Origin: Nageia nagi
Lineage: Eukaryota; Pinophyta
Length of the DNA: 64,000 nucleotides
Reading direction: 5' to 3'
NCBI GenBank assembly: GCA_050084985.1
Contig: JBITNC010000002.1
Location: 31,372,001-31,436,000, forward strand
A program made the position numbers and the translations under genes. The first letter of the stretch is position 1. Every line of letters begins with the position of its first letter. Shown piece after piece: positions 44,355-55,640 of the stretch. The notes under the pieces were generated by a model, which was given only the letters and a program-made list of their open reading frames with translations, made no database searches and was not told the DNA's origin.

Positions 44355-45130
44355 ATAAAGATGTGTGTGAAGGGTGTGTACTAGGAAAGCAAGCAAGGGA
44401 TAAGTTTCTGAAGGATGAAGCATGGAGAGCCAAATATCCTCTCCAATTGGTCCATACTAACATTTATAGGCCTATGAAAACTCAAACTTTTGGTAAATCC
44501 TCTTACTTTATTACTTTCATTGGTGATTTCACTAGAATGAGTTGGGTTTATTTTATCTCAAGCATAGCTAAAGCATTTGATTGTTTAAAGGAATTCAAAT
44601 TATTTATTGAAAAGTAAAGTGGGCATAGTGTGAAGTCTTTGAGAAGTGATAGAGGAGAGGAATACTATAGTAATGATTTTTTTCAATTTTGTAAAGAGAA
44701 TGGCATTAGGAGACACCTTACCTCTCCCTACACACCACAACAAAATGGTGTAGTAGAAAGAAAAAATAGGACTCTTGTTGAAATGGAAAGAAGCATGATG
44801 CAAAGTAAAAAATTATTCAACATTTATTGGACTAAATAAATAAGGAAATAACTAGTATCCTACAAGAATCTTAGACAAAATTACCCCTTATGAAACTTGG
44901 TTTGAAAGAAAACCAAATTTGGAACACTTGAGAGTGTTTGGGTGTCTTGCATATGTGCACATTAATGTTGAAAAGAGGAGGAAGTTGGATGCAAATTTTG
45001 AGCCTTCTATGTCTATAAGATATTGTGAGCATTCAAAAGCCTACAAATTATATAATCCCAAGAGGCACAAAATAATTGTATCAAGAGATGCAATTTTTGA
45101 TGAAGGGGGAGAACACAATAATAAAAAATT
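44355..45130 (+). pseudogene. Copia-2 integrase
   Basis: CEGCVLGKQARDKF is the end of the zinc-binding domain. The core has LQLVHTNIYRPM (first catalytic Asp is Asn), YFITFIGDFTRMSWVYF, KSLRSDRGEEYYS (second Asp), and YTPQQNGVVERKNRTLVE (Glu intact). After a frame change near 44840 it continues with EHLRVFGCLAYVH, RRKLDANFEP and the end SRDAIFDEGG. Confidence 0.85.
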
Positions 45131-46440
45131 GTAGCTAAGTATGCTTAAAGAAGAGAGTTTGGAGGAGAAAGAAGAAACAAAAGAGAAGCCTAGCCATGTT
45201 GTGAGAAAGAAAATTGAGGGAAAACCATCAAGTGTGAGTGCTCCAACCTCACTAAGATCATCTAGCTCCACTACACCACCAAAATGTGTAAGTGCACCAA
45301 GTTCACCCAATGCAAGATTGTTGAACCAAGGAAACAAAGGCAAGAGATGGTTGAAGGATCATCCAAAAAGTCAAATTACAAATGACAACACCATGAAGAG
45401 AATTACAAGAAGCCAAACTCAATAAATGCAAAATTTAGTTGCAAGATTGGAGAGCATTAAAATGAAGAAATATGAAGACAATGGAGAGCCCAAAGGTGAA
45501 ATAGTAAATTATGCACTTTGTTCTATTTCAAATTCTATTTGTGTTTCAACTATTAATGTTACTAAGCCATGTTGTTATGAATAAGCTTGTTCTAATGGTG
45601 TTTTTATGCAAGATATGGAAGAGGAGATTGATGCTATTGATAGGATTAACACTGGGGAACTTTGTGAGTTGCCTAAAGGTAAGAAAATGGTTGGTTCAAA
45701 ATGGGTGTACAAAACAAAATGCAAGAGTAATGGGAGTGTTGAAAGATACAAAGCAAGACTAGTGGCAAAAGGATTCACTCAATAGTATGGAGTGGATTTT
45801 GAAGAGACATTTGCATTGGTTTCAAGTCAAGAAATAATTAGATTGGTAATTTCATTAACTGTAAGTAAAATTTGGACACTCCAACATATGGATGTGAAGA
45901 GTGCATTTTTAAATGGATACATCAATAAAGAGGTGTATGTAGCATAACCTCAATGTTTTTAGGTTTCTAAAAAAGAAGACCATGTATACAAGCTCAAAAA
46001 GGCACTATATGGGCTAAAGTACTCTAAGAGCTTGGTATACAAGAATTGATAAATACTTCAAAAGTGTGGGTTTTCAAAGAAGTTTAAATGAACCTACCTT
46101 GTATTTCAAGAAAAATGATACTAATATTTTGATTATTTGCATGTATGTAGATGATTTGATCTTCATGTGCAGTAGTAACAAAATGAATGAAGCTTTCAAA
46201 ACTCATATGATGTCTGAGTTTGAAATGAAGGATCTTGGTTTAATGAGCTACTTTCTTGGCTTGAAGGTGCATCAAACACAAGATGAAATCTTTGTGTCTC
46301 AATCCAAATATGAAAGAGACATGTTAAAAATATTCAATATAGAGAATTGTACACCTATTGCAACACCTATAGCCCATGGAGAACACCTTTGCAAATAAGA
46401 TGGAGAACCAAAGGTAAACAAGAAATAATATAGGAGCATT
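45131..46440 (+). pseudogene. Copia-2 reverse transcriptase with linker
   Basis: A Ser/Pro/Lys-rich linker (45140-45420) leads to RT: MEEEIDAIDRINTGELCELP in the frame entered near 45606, then VGSKWVYKTKC, VERYKARLVAKGFTQ, VDFEETFALV, then LQHMDVKSAFLNGYINKEVYV, VYKLKKALYGLK and, after a frame change near 46030, the active site IICMYVDDLIFMC (Y-V-D-D intact). It ends through MKDLGLMSYFLGLKV and PIATPIAHG. Confidence 0.87.
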
Positions 46441-47085
46441 GTTATAAGCCTTATGTTTCTAATAAACATACAAATAGATTTGCAATTTAGTGTATCTTTG
46501 GTTGTAAGATACATGAGTGATCCATCAATTGTACACCTCAAGGAAGCTAAGAGAATACTCATATATGTGAAGGGGACAATAAACTATGAAATACATTATA
46601 CATGTAATTCCAAGCTTCAACTCATAGGTTTCAATGATAGTGACTGGGGCAATGATTTGGATGATAAAAAGAGCACAAGTGGGAATTTCTTATCTCTTGG
46701 ATTAGGTTTGATATCATGGAGCTACAAAAAAAAAATCCATTTTAGCTCTTTTAAGTATTGAAGTTGAATATGTAGTAGTAACAAGTGTTTAAACACAAGC
46801 ACTATGGTTAAGGAAGGTGTTGAAGGAGATTGGAGAGGAGCAAACTCAAGCAACAACATTTTTTTGTGACAACAAAAGTGCCATAAAGTTGGCACAAAAC
46901 CCTTTTCATCATTCTAGAATAAAACACTTTGATTTGAAGACTCATTTCATCTAGGTTTTGGTGGAGAAAGGGATAGTGAAATTGAGGTATTTTCCAACAC
47001 AAGATCAAGTGGTAGATATATTCATAAAATTGGTGGTAAGATCTTAAATTGTGTTGTTAAGAGAAATGATTGTTGATCCTCTTAT
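46441..47085 (+). pseudogene. Copia-2 RNase H
   Basis: VRYMSDPSIVHLKEAKRIL, then YVKGTINYEI, GFNDSDWGNDLDDKKSTSGNF (first Asp), ISWSYKKK, and after a frame change near 46740 LLSIEVEYVVVTS (Glu), LWLRKVLKEIG, FFCDNKSAIKLA (Asp), SRIKHFDLKTHFI and LRYFPTQDQV, ending shortly before the purine tract. Confidence 0.84.
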
Positions 47086-47089
47086 CAAC

Positions 47090-47100
47090 AAGGGGGAGTA
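47090..47100 (+). other. Copia-2 polypurine tract
   Basis: AAGGGGGAGTA directly before the 3' LTR start TGAAGA. Confidence 0.8.
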
Positions 47101-47556
47101 TGAAGAATCTAGAGAACTTGAGACACCTTGAAGCATCAAATGTTGAACAAATTTGAGCTTACTATTTTAAGTCTTTACTCTCTATCTACAAACTGGTACA
47201 CTGCAAACTAGTTAGTCCAACTTGTAATTGATCCACTTACTATTATAGCCCATAACTAGCCCATAGGCTATCAGTGTTTCTTATGTGTTGTTTCTTTGCA
47301 TTTTTGGCATTTCATTTCATGTTCATTTTGTATTCTAGCTTGTAAGTTGAAGGGTAAGGTTGCCTACAACCTCTAATGTAGTGTGTGATGTATTTGCAAG
47401 TTAGTTGTTGATGTAAGAGTGTGAATTTCATTCTCAATAAATATTTGGGTGTTGGTTAAATTCCAATTTTTCCATTGTTGAGTTTGTTTTCCATACTTTG
47501 AGTTACAAAGTTGAATTGTAGAGCAATTCACTTATTGAATTTGTTTGATAACTTCA
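47101..47556 (+). repeat. 3' LTR of Copia-2
   Basis: 456 bp, a direct repeat of 42540-42970 with a short extra block (ccacttactattatagccca near 47231) that explains the length difference. Confidence 0.9.
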
Positions 47557-47561
47557 ATTCC

Positions 47562-48188
47562 TTTTTTGGTATCTCCTCTCCTCTCTTATCTCACCAATAC
47601 ATGAAATGTGCCTCTCTCCTCTAACCCATCCCCTCGGCTCTAGTTTGGTATCCTGTATCCTATCTCATCTCACTAATAAACCAAATTCCCCTCTCCTCCA
47701 ACCTTTGAGCTCAAAAAACTTGAAATGAAACCCTAAGTCCTTGTGTGCACCTTTTTCTATTTTTTCTCATTTTCACTAAGGGGTAATTTTTAGCTACCCC
47801 ATAAATATTTTTTGGGGTAGATAAAAACTATACCAATAGAACCATCACTTAATCATGAAATTGAGGTAGTTAAAAAATGTTGCAATAAAATTGCCTCAAA
47901 ATGCCCAACCCAAAGCCCTTTTTTGGTCTAATGGCAAGACTAAAACTCTATAATCTCCTTTAAATATCTCCTAATAGGATGATAAGATCTTTTTAGCTTT
48001 AGATAATTTTGAAACCCCTAAAACCCTTATGATACCACTATGATGAATAGGTATCCAAGTTTTTAAATCCTCCTTAACCTCTCTTACCTGATAGAATGGT
48101 AAGATCAATGCTCTTCAAATCAAATCCAAATAATATTTATAAAAATCCTTGATCCTATAGGATGGAAGAATCAAGGCTCTAATACCAT
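47562..48188 (-). other. 5' internal part of a minus-strand family A element
   Basis: DNA left of the family A LTR at 48189, which is 5' on the minus strand. Its last bases hold the primer site (48176-48187), so it is internal to that element, cut off on the left at the Copia-2 insertion. Near 47575 and 47650 it has two pyrimidine-rich phrases, tttggtatc(c/t)-t...atctca(c/t)ctca-taata. No coding frame is supported. Confidence 0.55.
48176..48187 (-). other. Primer binding site of family A element
   Basis: Minus strand TGGTATTAGAGC, one base from the LTR start at 48189. It proves that family A sequences are LTRs of a minus-strand element primed by initiator tRNA-Met. Confidence 0.8.
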
Positions 48189-49493
48189 TGTGATGAGCCT
48201 AACTATTTGGGTCATTAGAATGAAAATCTCAAATGTGGCCTAGGAGAGGGACATTTTCCTTTAACCTTCAAATCTCACCAATTAAGCACAAAATTATACA
48301 ATACACCCAACATCTAGCTATGAATGACAAGAATGAAGAAAACAATCTACACTTATACTCAATTACCCAATATAGGCAATTAGGAATCCAAATACGAATT
48401 AACAATCCCAAAACACACTCCTAGATCTAATGTCTAAGCAATTATGAGACAATAGCAGAATGATAGCAAAATAATGTAATTGTATTTGAATATGGAAATG
48501 AAGTGAACCTTAATTACAATAATAATTCTTAGAAGATTGATGCTCTAGGGACCATATCCTTAGTGTGGCAAGGCTTACACTAGGGCATCCTCTTCAAATA
48601 ACTTTGATGGAATCTTAGAGATCCACTAGCAATGTTCTACTACTCTAAGGGTAATGCTAATTCCCCTTGAATAGCTAGTTGACATGTCTAATTATTATTA
48701 TTTCTCTTCTTAGTTGGAGTTATGCTCTTCCAATAATTTTCCTTAAATAGGGAGAGCTATCTCATATTCTATTCTTGTATTGAGATGATCTAATGATATA
48801 CAAGAGTGATTTTTGTGCTCACATATCCAACACCCAACATGGGATGCCTTGGAATGAGATTAATCACATATACGGGTCTAGGATGCCAATGTTGTAATAT
48901 TAGAGACCTCCATGCACCTTGGTGTTAATGCCACAACCTAAGGAGCATCCAAGGGTGAGATATGGGTGTCTAGGGAAGCCAAAATGCACATTAAATGATC
49001 CAAACCTTCTCATGAACCTAAAATCCAAATGTGAAAGTATTCTAGTACTTTTCAATGCCAAATATCTCACTAAGTATGACATGTACAAGTTGGATTATCT
49101 TCATGGTGCCTCAATATGGGTGTAATCACCTAAGGATGTGCTCTACCTCAAAGGGAGAGAAATAATACTAAAGAGGCCCATTAATGCTAATTTACATTCA
49201 TCAAGGCTCTTAATATTCAACATCCCAAATTAGGTGACTAATATTGCATTTACAAATAATAATTAGCCTTTGCATCATTTATACAATATTATGACATAAT
49301 TAAATAATAATTAACACCTAAAATGCTAAAATAGGCCCAATGTTCCATAATTGGAGCTATTAACTATTGCCCAAGTGGAACTTGCAAGTAATTGGCTAAA
49401 TATCCACTAAATTAAGTAAAAGTAATCCTAATCTAATTTTCCCATTTTATAGTGGAAAAATGGGAAAAACACCATAAAAATGGGGATATTATA
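48189..49493 (-). repeat. Family A LTR (5' LTR of a minus element)
   Basis: 1.3 kb from TGTGATGAGCC to GGGGATATTATA, with the primer site beside its left end. It aligns over 48590-49493 with 1541-2518, and more loosely with the copies at 4574, 16398 and 62734, so at least two subfamilies exist. The partner LTR of this element is not in the window. On the minus strand a tattTAAGG motif near 48747-48757 sits where other copies have TATAAAAGG. Confidence 0.78.
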
Positions 49494-49615
49494 GTTTCTT
49501 ATTCTTATAACAAATCATAAAATCACTTAATATTTATTATATATTTTTTTCCTCAAAAGGAGATAAGGTAATATACTTATTTCTATTAAATATTTACCTT
49601 GAATATAAAACAAAT

Positions 49616-50400
49616 TAGGCTTGCTTTTGTAATCTATATCCAAAAAATAAACTAAAAAGGAAAGAGTCCATTTCACAAAAGAGTAAACTTGCCTTCCTTC
49701 TTAGCATACACATTTCTAGAGCATCCACACCCAATCCTATGCATCTATATTCATTGTACAAGACTTTGGGGCATTCAAGAACCATCTTACAATTTTTTGA
49801 GGCATCCAAAAACTTTCCAACCAATTTTTGGGGTATCCAAAAAAAAAAAAAAAAAAAAGCATTCAAATTCTTCTTAGAGGCTCCCAACAAGGTCATGTGG
49901 CATCCAAACTCATAATCATGGGCCCAAATTCATCATACAAGCTCCTAACAAGCATATTGGACATCCAAACTTAGAACATGCATCTGAATTTTTTATACAA
50001 TATTCCATCAAGCTTATGTGGTGTCCAAACTTAGAAACATACCCCCAAATTTTACATATAGCTTCCAAAAAACTTATGGGATATTCAAACTCAAAATCAT
50101 GTTTGAAATTCATTATCCAAGCTCCTAACAACATTATGGGACCTCCTAACTTAGAATCATACCCCCAAATTCATCATAAAATCTCCCAACAAGCTTAAGA
50201 TGTATCCAAACTCAGAACCATACCACCAAATTCATCATACAAGCTCCCAACAAGCTTATGACCTATCTAAACTCAAAACCATTCCCCCAAATTCATTTAC
50301 AAGCTCCCAACAAGCTTATGGGGTATCCAAACTTATAACCATGCATGCAAAGCCAACAAATAAAGCTCCCAAATACTCAATAATTAGTAAATAAATTTTT
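49616..50400. repeat. Minisatellite, about 60-62-bp unit, about 8 copies
   Basis: From about 49875 to 50365 a unit of the form caagctcccaacaagcttatg + gg-atccaaact-a-aaccat + cccccaaattcat recurs. Copies start near 49876, 49936, 49998, 50060, 50119, 50180, 50239 and 50301, with a period of 59-62. More degenerate relatives (gcatccaa-ac phrases) extend left to about 49690, with a poly-A run at 49838-49857. Short open frames on both strands are by-products of the repeat. It may belong to the 5' region of Tat-2; tandem arrays in untranslated regions are known in Tat-lineage elements, but I cannot show membership. Confidence 0.7.
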
Positions 50401-50640
50401 GGAGTTTTTATGGAAATGGAAACACATTTTTGGAGCATTTACACTCATCATTTGGCATCTAATCTCCATCTCCATGACTACAAAATTGTTATATGTCCAT
50501 AAAAATGCTTCTAAAGCATCTATGGACATGAAAACATGTTTTTGAAGCACCTACAACCATTAATTGGCTTCCAAACTCCACCTACATGATTATAAAATTG
50601 TTATATGCCCATAAAAATGCTTCTAGGGAATCCACATACC
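50401..50640. repeat. Direct duplication, about 120-bp unit
   Basis: Two copies of a block with gaaa-cac-tttttg-agca near the start and aaaattgttatatg-ccataaaaatgcttcta at the end (50415-50512 and 50530-50625). The unit is about twice the neighbouring minisatellite period and shares its atccaaactcc-type words, so it may be a higher-order derivative. Confidence 0.55.
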
Positions 50641-51249
50641 TAACAACAAGCTTTTGGAGCATCTATCTTCATTATTTTTGTAGCTAAGCCCACTTTAACT
50701 CTACAAAAATAAAAACCCATGAAAATCTTCTCTCTTTGTTTCCTCTTCTTCCTCCTCAATGCTTCAATATTGAGATTAAATTGTATTGCATACAATTTTG
50801 GAGTCCTCTCTAATGAAAATATCTTCTTCAACATGAAGCTTTCTCATGTTATTAATCCTCTATGGTCAAATCAAAACTTAGCTTTCTCAAGAAGCTTCTA
50901 CATCCTATTGATGCATGGAGATTCTTATCCACAAGAGTAAATTTAAAAATAGTTTCTCCCTCTTAGGATTTAGAACTCATGCCAAACTAAATAACAATAA
51001 ATAATAATAAACCTTTAGCTTAAGATTATGCATTTATACCAAATTAATTAATTTATGATGGTTTAAATTTTGAATTTCTACAATAATTTTCAAAAAGGGT
51101 AATAATAAAATAATATTAACCCCTTTAGCTTAATATAAATAAAATATTCTAAATGAATAAAGTAGTTAATTTACTTTACCACTTCAAATTTAATAAACTC
51201 TACTAATTAAATATAAAGGGTTTAAGATAAGTTAAATAATTTTAGAACA
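50641..51249. other. AT-rich stretch before Tat-2 coding remains
   Basis: No recognised feature. A 73-codon open frame at 50719-50940 starts with a hydrophobic, signal-peptide-like run but has no homologue I know and ends within 220 bases. The gag core and 5' LTR of Tat-2 would be expected here and are not visible. Confidence 0.4.
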
Positions 51250-51284
51250 AACTTCCAAAGCAAGAACTAGGTCCCCATGATGAT

Positions 51285-51812
51285 AAACCTAGTTGGTACA
51301 ATGAGGTAGAATTTTATGAATATCACAAGGTTAAAGATCACAAAATGAATGCTTGCATGATCCTAAGGAAATAATTACAAAAATTGTTGGATGATGGAAA
51401 AATACAATATGAGGCTCATGCAATCAACTCAGAGGAAGCCAAACCACTCATGATGAATGTCATATTCAACCAAGAACTGTGTGGTGCTACTACAAGTGGA
51501 AGGCCTAAAGGGAGTGTCAATTTGACAATTGTAGAAAGAACAAAGATCCCTCACAATTTTGGTACACAACAACTTCTTGAGCAACTAAAGGTAACTCATG
51601 CTAAGATAAGTATTTTTGAACTTTTTCCATTATTAATTGATCATAGAAATACTTTATTTAATGTACTTAAAGAAACTAAAGTTGATACAGATATTCTTAT
51701 TGCTAAATTTGTGGAATTGGTAGCTAATCTTTATACTGATTTAGTTTATAACATGCTTTACTTTGAAGAGAGTGAATTTCCTAGTGAAGATGTTATTGAA
51801 AAGAATTGAGGA
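51285..51812 (+). pseudogene. Tat-2 Gag C-terminus and linker
   Basis: FYEYHKVKDHKMNACMILRK near 51315-51370 matches the atypical zinc region of Tat gags (Y-C-x-[FY]-H ... GH-x4-C), with the first Cys as Tyr. LQKLLDDGKIQYEAHA follows, then an open run of about 140 codons to 51809, with NMLYFEESEFPSEDV near its end, leading into protease. The N-terminal gag core is missing. Confidence 0.65.
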
Positions 51813-52090
51813 CTATATATCTATGTTAATATTGATGGTATTCTTGTTAAGAAAGCATTTATTGACACTAGTCCAATGTAAATGTTTATTTAGTTAAATT
51901 GTTGCAAAAAGAATGTTGAAAAAGAATGTATTAGATATGTATATATGCCTATTGAAGTACAAGGTAAAACTATTCACCAAAAAATCTATATTTTCAAGTG
52001 AAATTGCCATATAACTTATTGCTTGGTAGACCATGGATGCATAAATTATAAGATTAGGTCTGTTACTTCCACATTACATTGGTAAATTAA
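51813..52090 (+). pseudogene. Tat-2 aspartic protease
   Basis: YVNIDGILVKKAFIDTSPM contains the catalytic loop (I-D-T-[GS]) with Asp intact and the usual Gly as Ser. Then MPIEVQGKTIHQKIYIF, and after a frame change NLLLGRPWMHKL-like sequence near 52015-52045, the standard LLGRPW block. TAA/TAG stops are present. Confidence 0.65.
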
Positions 52091-53207
52091 ATTTATGCAT
52101 AAAGGCAAGTAAATCACTATTCATGTAGAAATAACCCTATAGATGTATGTCAAGCAGGTGAGAGGTTTTGGATACCTCATGATTTGGTTTAAAGTTAGGA
52201 AGACATACCAACACCTATCAATGATATCAATTTGTAAGAGGTAAGTCTTGGAGCATACAAAATCTTGAAGAGTAACATTTGGGAGATTTTCAAAGAGCTT
52301 GGATGACCCCTTTCTATCTTAGGAACCCAATGCTACCACCTGGATGAGGATGAAACTAAGCACCATCACTCCATTCTTGAGAAAGAAAAATATCCTATTG
52401 AATATGTGAATATGATATATTAAGAACATGAAGATAAAAGTGCATCAAAATATAAAGATATCATTTCTATCTTACAATTTTCATTAGGCCAAGTAAGTAT
52501 GCATTTCAATAGTATCGATTTAGCTTTTGGTAACCAAATATGCATAAATATCAATATGGTGGAAAAGAATTAGGTAAGAATGAGCATTAAATCATAGAGC
52601 CTATTCCAAATGAAGGTTAATAGAAGAGAATAATCAATGTTGTATTTGATGAGTCTATAACTAGCTCATCCTCACCAACTCTAATCATCCAACATGTTGA
52701 TAGCAGTGATCAAAGTTGCACTAGAGATATCTTTGATGAATGACTACATTGTAGCATGATGAATTATCCTATGGAGGAGTTACATGCTTATTATGTAGAC
52801 CCATTCTTACCTCATACTATTTTTATTTGAGTGGAAATCTTTCATAATGATGATGCTATTCTTGAGAAATTAGGCATACAGAGTGAGCTAGTTCCCCAAA
52901 TCTAATGAAAAGAGCTTCATAGTTTGGTTCATGATACATCATGATTATTTTGGTGAGGAGGTTTGTACAAATGATGTATATATTATAGTTTATATCCTTA
53001 CCCTTTATCTTTTCTTTCATTCATTTTTTATCAAGTCAATCCTAGGTTTAGGTAGTTGGTATTTTAATGTCAATCATCCCTTTTCCTTAGTGGAGGGATG
53101 TTGCTCAAAATCTAGCACCATCATTTTATTCTTTGCATCTCTTATGGATGAATTTGGATGAAGGAATGTGAGAATTTCCTATGCCTCCCCATCTTAGAGA
53201 AGCAATA
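52091..53207 (+). pseudogene. Tat-2 protease-RT linker, heavily decayed
   Basis: Mostly unreadable, but near 52540-52610 the sequence reads KYQYGGKELGKNEH-stop-IIEPIPNEG. This matches the G-patch-like block (x-GLG-x-x-x-QG-I-x-EPI) found between protease and RT in Tat elements. The rest has many stops in all frames. Confidence 0.45.
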
Positions 53208-53712
53208 TATTGTCTTAGTGAAGAAATAATAGATGTATATATCAATACCAAAGAGGACCCAAAGTTGATCAAATAGGAGTTTAGTTAACCTTGAAAGAAT
53301 GGAAAAGTTACTACATACTATTAAAAGAGTTCTTTGATGTCTTTGCTTAATATTATCCTTATATTCCTAGCCTTTTCTTTACCTAACATTGATACGATTG
53401 TAGATTCAATATGAGGCCATGAAATTTTATCTTTCATGGATGGTTTTTCCAATTATAATATATTGTCTTAGTGAAGAAATAATAGATGTAAATATCAATA
53501 TCCAAGAGGACCCAAAGTTGATCAAATAAGAGTTTAGTTAACCTTGAAAGAATGGAAAAGTACTACATACTATTAAAAGAGTTCTTTGATGTCTTTTCTT
53601 GATCTTATTCTGATATTCCTAGCCTTTTCTTTGCCTAACATTGATACGATTGTAGATTCAACATGAGGCCATGAAATTTTATCTTTCATGGATGGTTTTT
53701 CCAATTATAATT
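53208..53712 (+). repeat. Tandem duplication, 253-bp unit, in Tat-2 RT
   Basis: 53208-53460 and 53461-53712 are about 96 percent alike by eye (both start tattgtcttagtgaagaaat and end tggtttttccaattataat). Each unit encodes the same pieces: DPKLIK, LKEFFDVF, and then IDTIVDST ... SFMDGFSNYN. So each already lacks the RT segment between DVF and IDTIVD. The deletion therefore came before the duplication. Confidence 0.88.
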
Positions 53713-54240
53713 AAATAAGTATCAACATAAGATATTTTTTTTTTTACTTCTTAGGGCACATTTTGTTGGGTGGTCATGCCTTTTGGTTTAACAAATGTAG
53801 GTGCAACTTATCAAAGAGCCATGGTGAGTATGTTTCATGATATGATCCATGAAAATGTTGAGGTTTATGTTGATGATATCCTAGCAAAGTGCACTACCAA
53901 ATATGATCACATTTTAGATTTGAGAAATATATTCCAAAGAATGAGAAAATACAAGTTGAAATTGCAACCTCAAAAGTGTGCATTTGCAATCTCATATGGT
54001 AAATTGCTTGGTTTCATTGTTTCAAGAAGAAGCATAGAGGTAGATCCTGAGAAAGTTTCAAACATTGTTGATTTTCCTCTTCTTAAGAATTTGAAATATT
54101 TGAGAAGTATTCAAGAAAAATTTCAAGCTGTCAAAAGATTCATTGCTCAATTAGCAAATATGATTTCCCCATTTTCTCATTTGTTGAAGAAAGATGAGAA
54201 ATTCATTTGGGATGAAAAGTGTCAAAAAGCTATAGATAAC
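53230..54240 (+). pseudogene. Tat-2 reverse transcriptase
   Basis: The entry block LTLKEWKSYYILLKEFFDVF and the SFMDGFSNYN block appear twice because of the 253-bp duplication. About 90 residues that normally lie between them (including the IRVCVDYR region) are absent. From 53755 the frame is open: WVVMPFGLTN, then YQRAMVSMFHDMIHENVEVYVDDILAK (Y-V-D-D intact), LGFIVSRRSIEVDPEKV, and RRFIAQ-like VKRFIAQLANMISPFSHLLKK. The enzyme would be non-functional because of the deletion, even though the active site survives. Confidence 0.85.
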
Positions 54241-54655
54241 ATCAAAATGCTTTGGATAATATCAAAAGGTACATTACTAATGCTCCAATGTTTTCCCCAT
54301 ATGATTCATAAAAGATTTTTGCACTTTATGTTTAAGTAACATTAAGTGCATTAGGGGCAATGCTAGCTCGAAAGGATGATAATAACAAGGAAAGAGAAGT
54401 CTATTATATTAGCAAGACTTTACTTGATTATAAGATAAGGTACATCCCAATAGAAAATCTATGTTTTACAATAGTCTTATAAATTGAAAAGTTGACATTA
54501 CATGCTTGGAAACACAACATATATCATAGCTCAGGCTAATTCTCTCAAATATCTCATGTCTAAATCATATCTATTCGAAAGAGCTACAAAATGGGTAATG
54601 TTGCTTCAAGAGTTGTATTTGGTATTTATCACTCATGAATCGAGTAAGGGATAGG
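54241..54655 (+). pseudogene. Tat-2 gypsy RNase H, cut by Copia-3
   Basis: After the RT thumb the sequence has several frame changes, with AQANSLKYLMSKSYLFERATKWVMLLQELYLVFITHESSKG at the end. The final KG is followed by TAG (normally Gln) and the Copia-3 LTR at 54656. Reading resumes after Copia-3 with AIVDFITNH, so the junction is clean. Confidence 0.7.
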
Positions 54656-55105
54656 TGTGAACTTTCACATTACATTACTTAACAAAATTACATGGCTTCA
54701 TAGCTTCAAAGAAGAAGCTACAGTATAATAATGATTGTTGTAAGTAAATACAAAGAATAACCATAAAAAATAATCCTATAGATTACAACCTCACAATCCA
54801 TGTACTGACAAGTATGGATTATTTATTTACATCCACATATATTCCCTAGGATATAACAAATCTCAAAATAAAGTATAAAGATAAAAAAATCACAAAACAA
54901 TAAGAAAATAAACAAATTGCCATGCACAGTCCATGTACAATATGTGTTGAGGTTTAGCAGATCAGTTGACTAATCGATAGGCTAGTTGAGTTGGATGGAT
55001 CAATTAGTTGGTTAGTTACTGCTAACCAAATTTGTAACACTTGACTAAAAATAGAGAGCTAGAGTTTCTTGAATTATGTGCTTTTAATGGTCTCCAACTC
55101 TAACA
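54656..55105 (-). repeat. 3' LTR of Copia-3
   Basis: 450 bp, a direct repeat of 59326-59774. As read on the plus strand it starts TGTGAACTTTCACATTAC and ends CTCTAACA. Confidence 0.9.
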
Positions 55106-55120
55106 TTCTCCCCCTTGATG
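55106..55120 (-). other. Copia-3 polypurine tract
   Basis: Minus strand CATCAAGGGGGAGAA, immediately before the LTR start TGTTAGAG. Confidence 0.8.
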
Positions 55121-55640
55121 CTGAGAGGACATACGAAAATGTTCTTCAGCTTCAAAAATTGAGCTTTGACAATGGATTTGGTGAAAATATTAGGTACATT
55201 CTCCAAAGTATCAACATGTCTAATCTCAACAATATTCTTCTCTACTATATCTCTTGTGCAGTGATTCATACCAAAATGCTTTGACCTACTATGGTGGATT
55301 GGATTTTATGCCAATTAGATGGCATTCTTGTTGTCATAATACAAAATAGTTGCATCACTTTGATTCTCATAAAGTTCCTCTATAATCTTTCTTAACCATA
55401 ATTCTTGGATACTAGAACTTATGATTGCAATATACTTAGCTTCAATAGATGAAAGAGACATCATGTTCTATTTATTTGAACTCCATGTTATAATTCCTGA
55501 ACCAAGGCTAAAGCATTGAATGGATGTTATCTTCCTATCATCAATGTTGCTCCCCCAATCTTAATCACTATAGAAAACAAGTTTGACACCTCCATGCTTA
55601 ATGTAATTGATGCCAAAATCAATTATTCCTTGAACATATC
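55121..55640 (-). pseudogene. Copia-3 RNase H
   Basis: Minus strand: KLVFYSD-stop-DWGSNIDDRK (catalytic Asp), ITWSSNK, LSSIEAKYIAI (Glu), LWLRKIIEELY, YYDNKNAI (Asp), SRSKHFGMN, and EIRHVDTLENVPNIFTK at the end. The order is standard for copia and is broken by a few stops and frame changes. Confidence 0.82.

Larger units (their letters stand above)
42540..47556 (+). mobile_element. Copia-2: complete Ty1/copia element
   Basis: A 5.0-kb element with LTRs 42540-42970 and 47101-47556, both starting TGAAGA and ending GATAACTTCA. The flanking duplication is ATTCT (42535-42539) and ATTCC (47557-47561), one mismatch. There is a primer site TGGTATTAGAGC at 42973 and a purine tract AAGGGGGAGTA just before the 3' LTR. 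The order gag, protease, integrase, RT, RNase H is complete. Its Gag is clearly related to that of Copia-3 at 54656, but the LTRs are different. Confidence 0.92.

Noticed and set aside
49870-50370. CRISPR-like array
   Set aside because: The whole 60-bp unit is repeated with drift and there are no unique spacers between constant repeats. The setting is a plant retroelement.
50719-50940. Short secreted-protein gene (73 codons, hydrophobic N-terminus)
   Set aside because: There is no family pattern, it is a single short frame in AT-rich DNA next to tandem repeats, and there is no promoter or splice evidence.
53770-54339. Intact reverse transcriptase gene
   Set aside because: The frame is open and has YVDD, but the N-terminal third of the domain is deleted and the element is interrupted by Copia-3.
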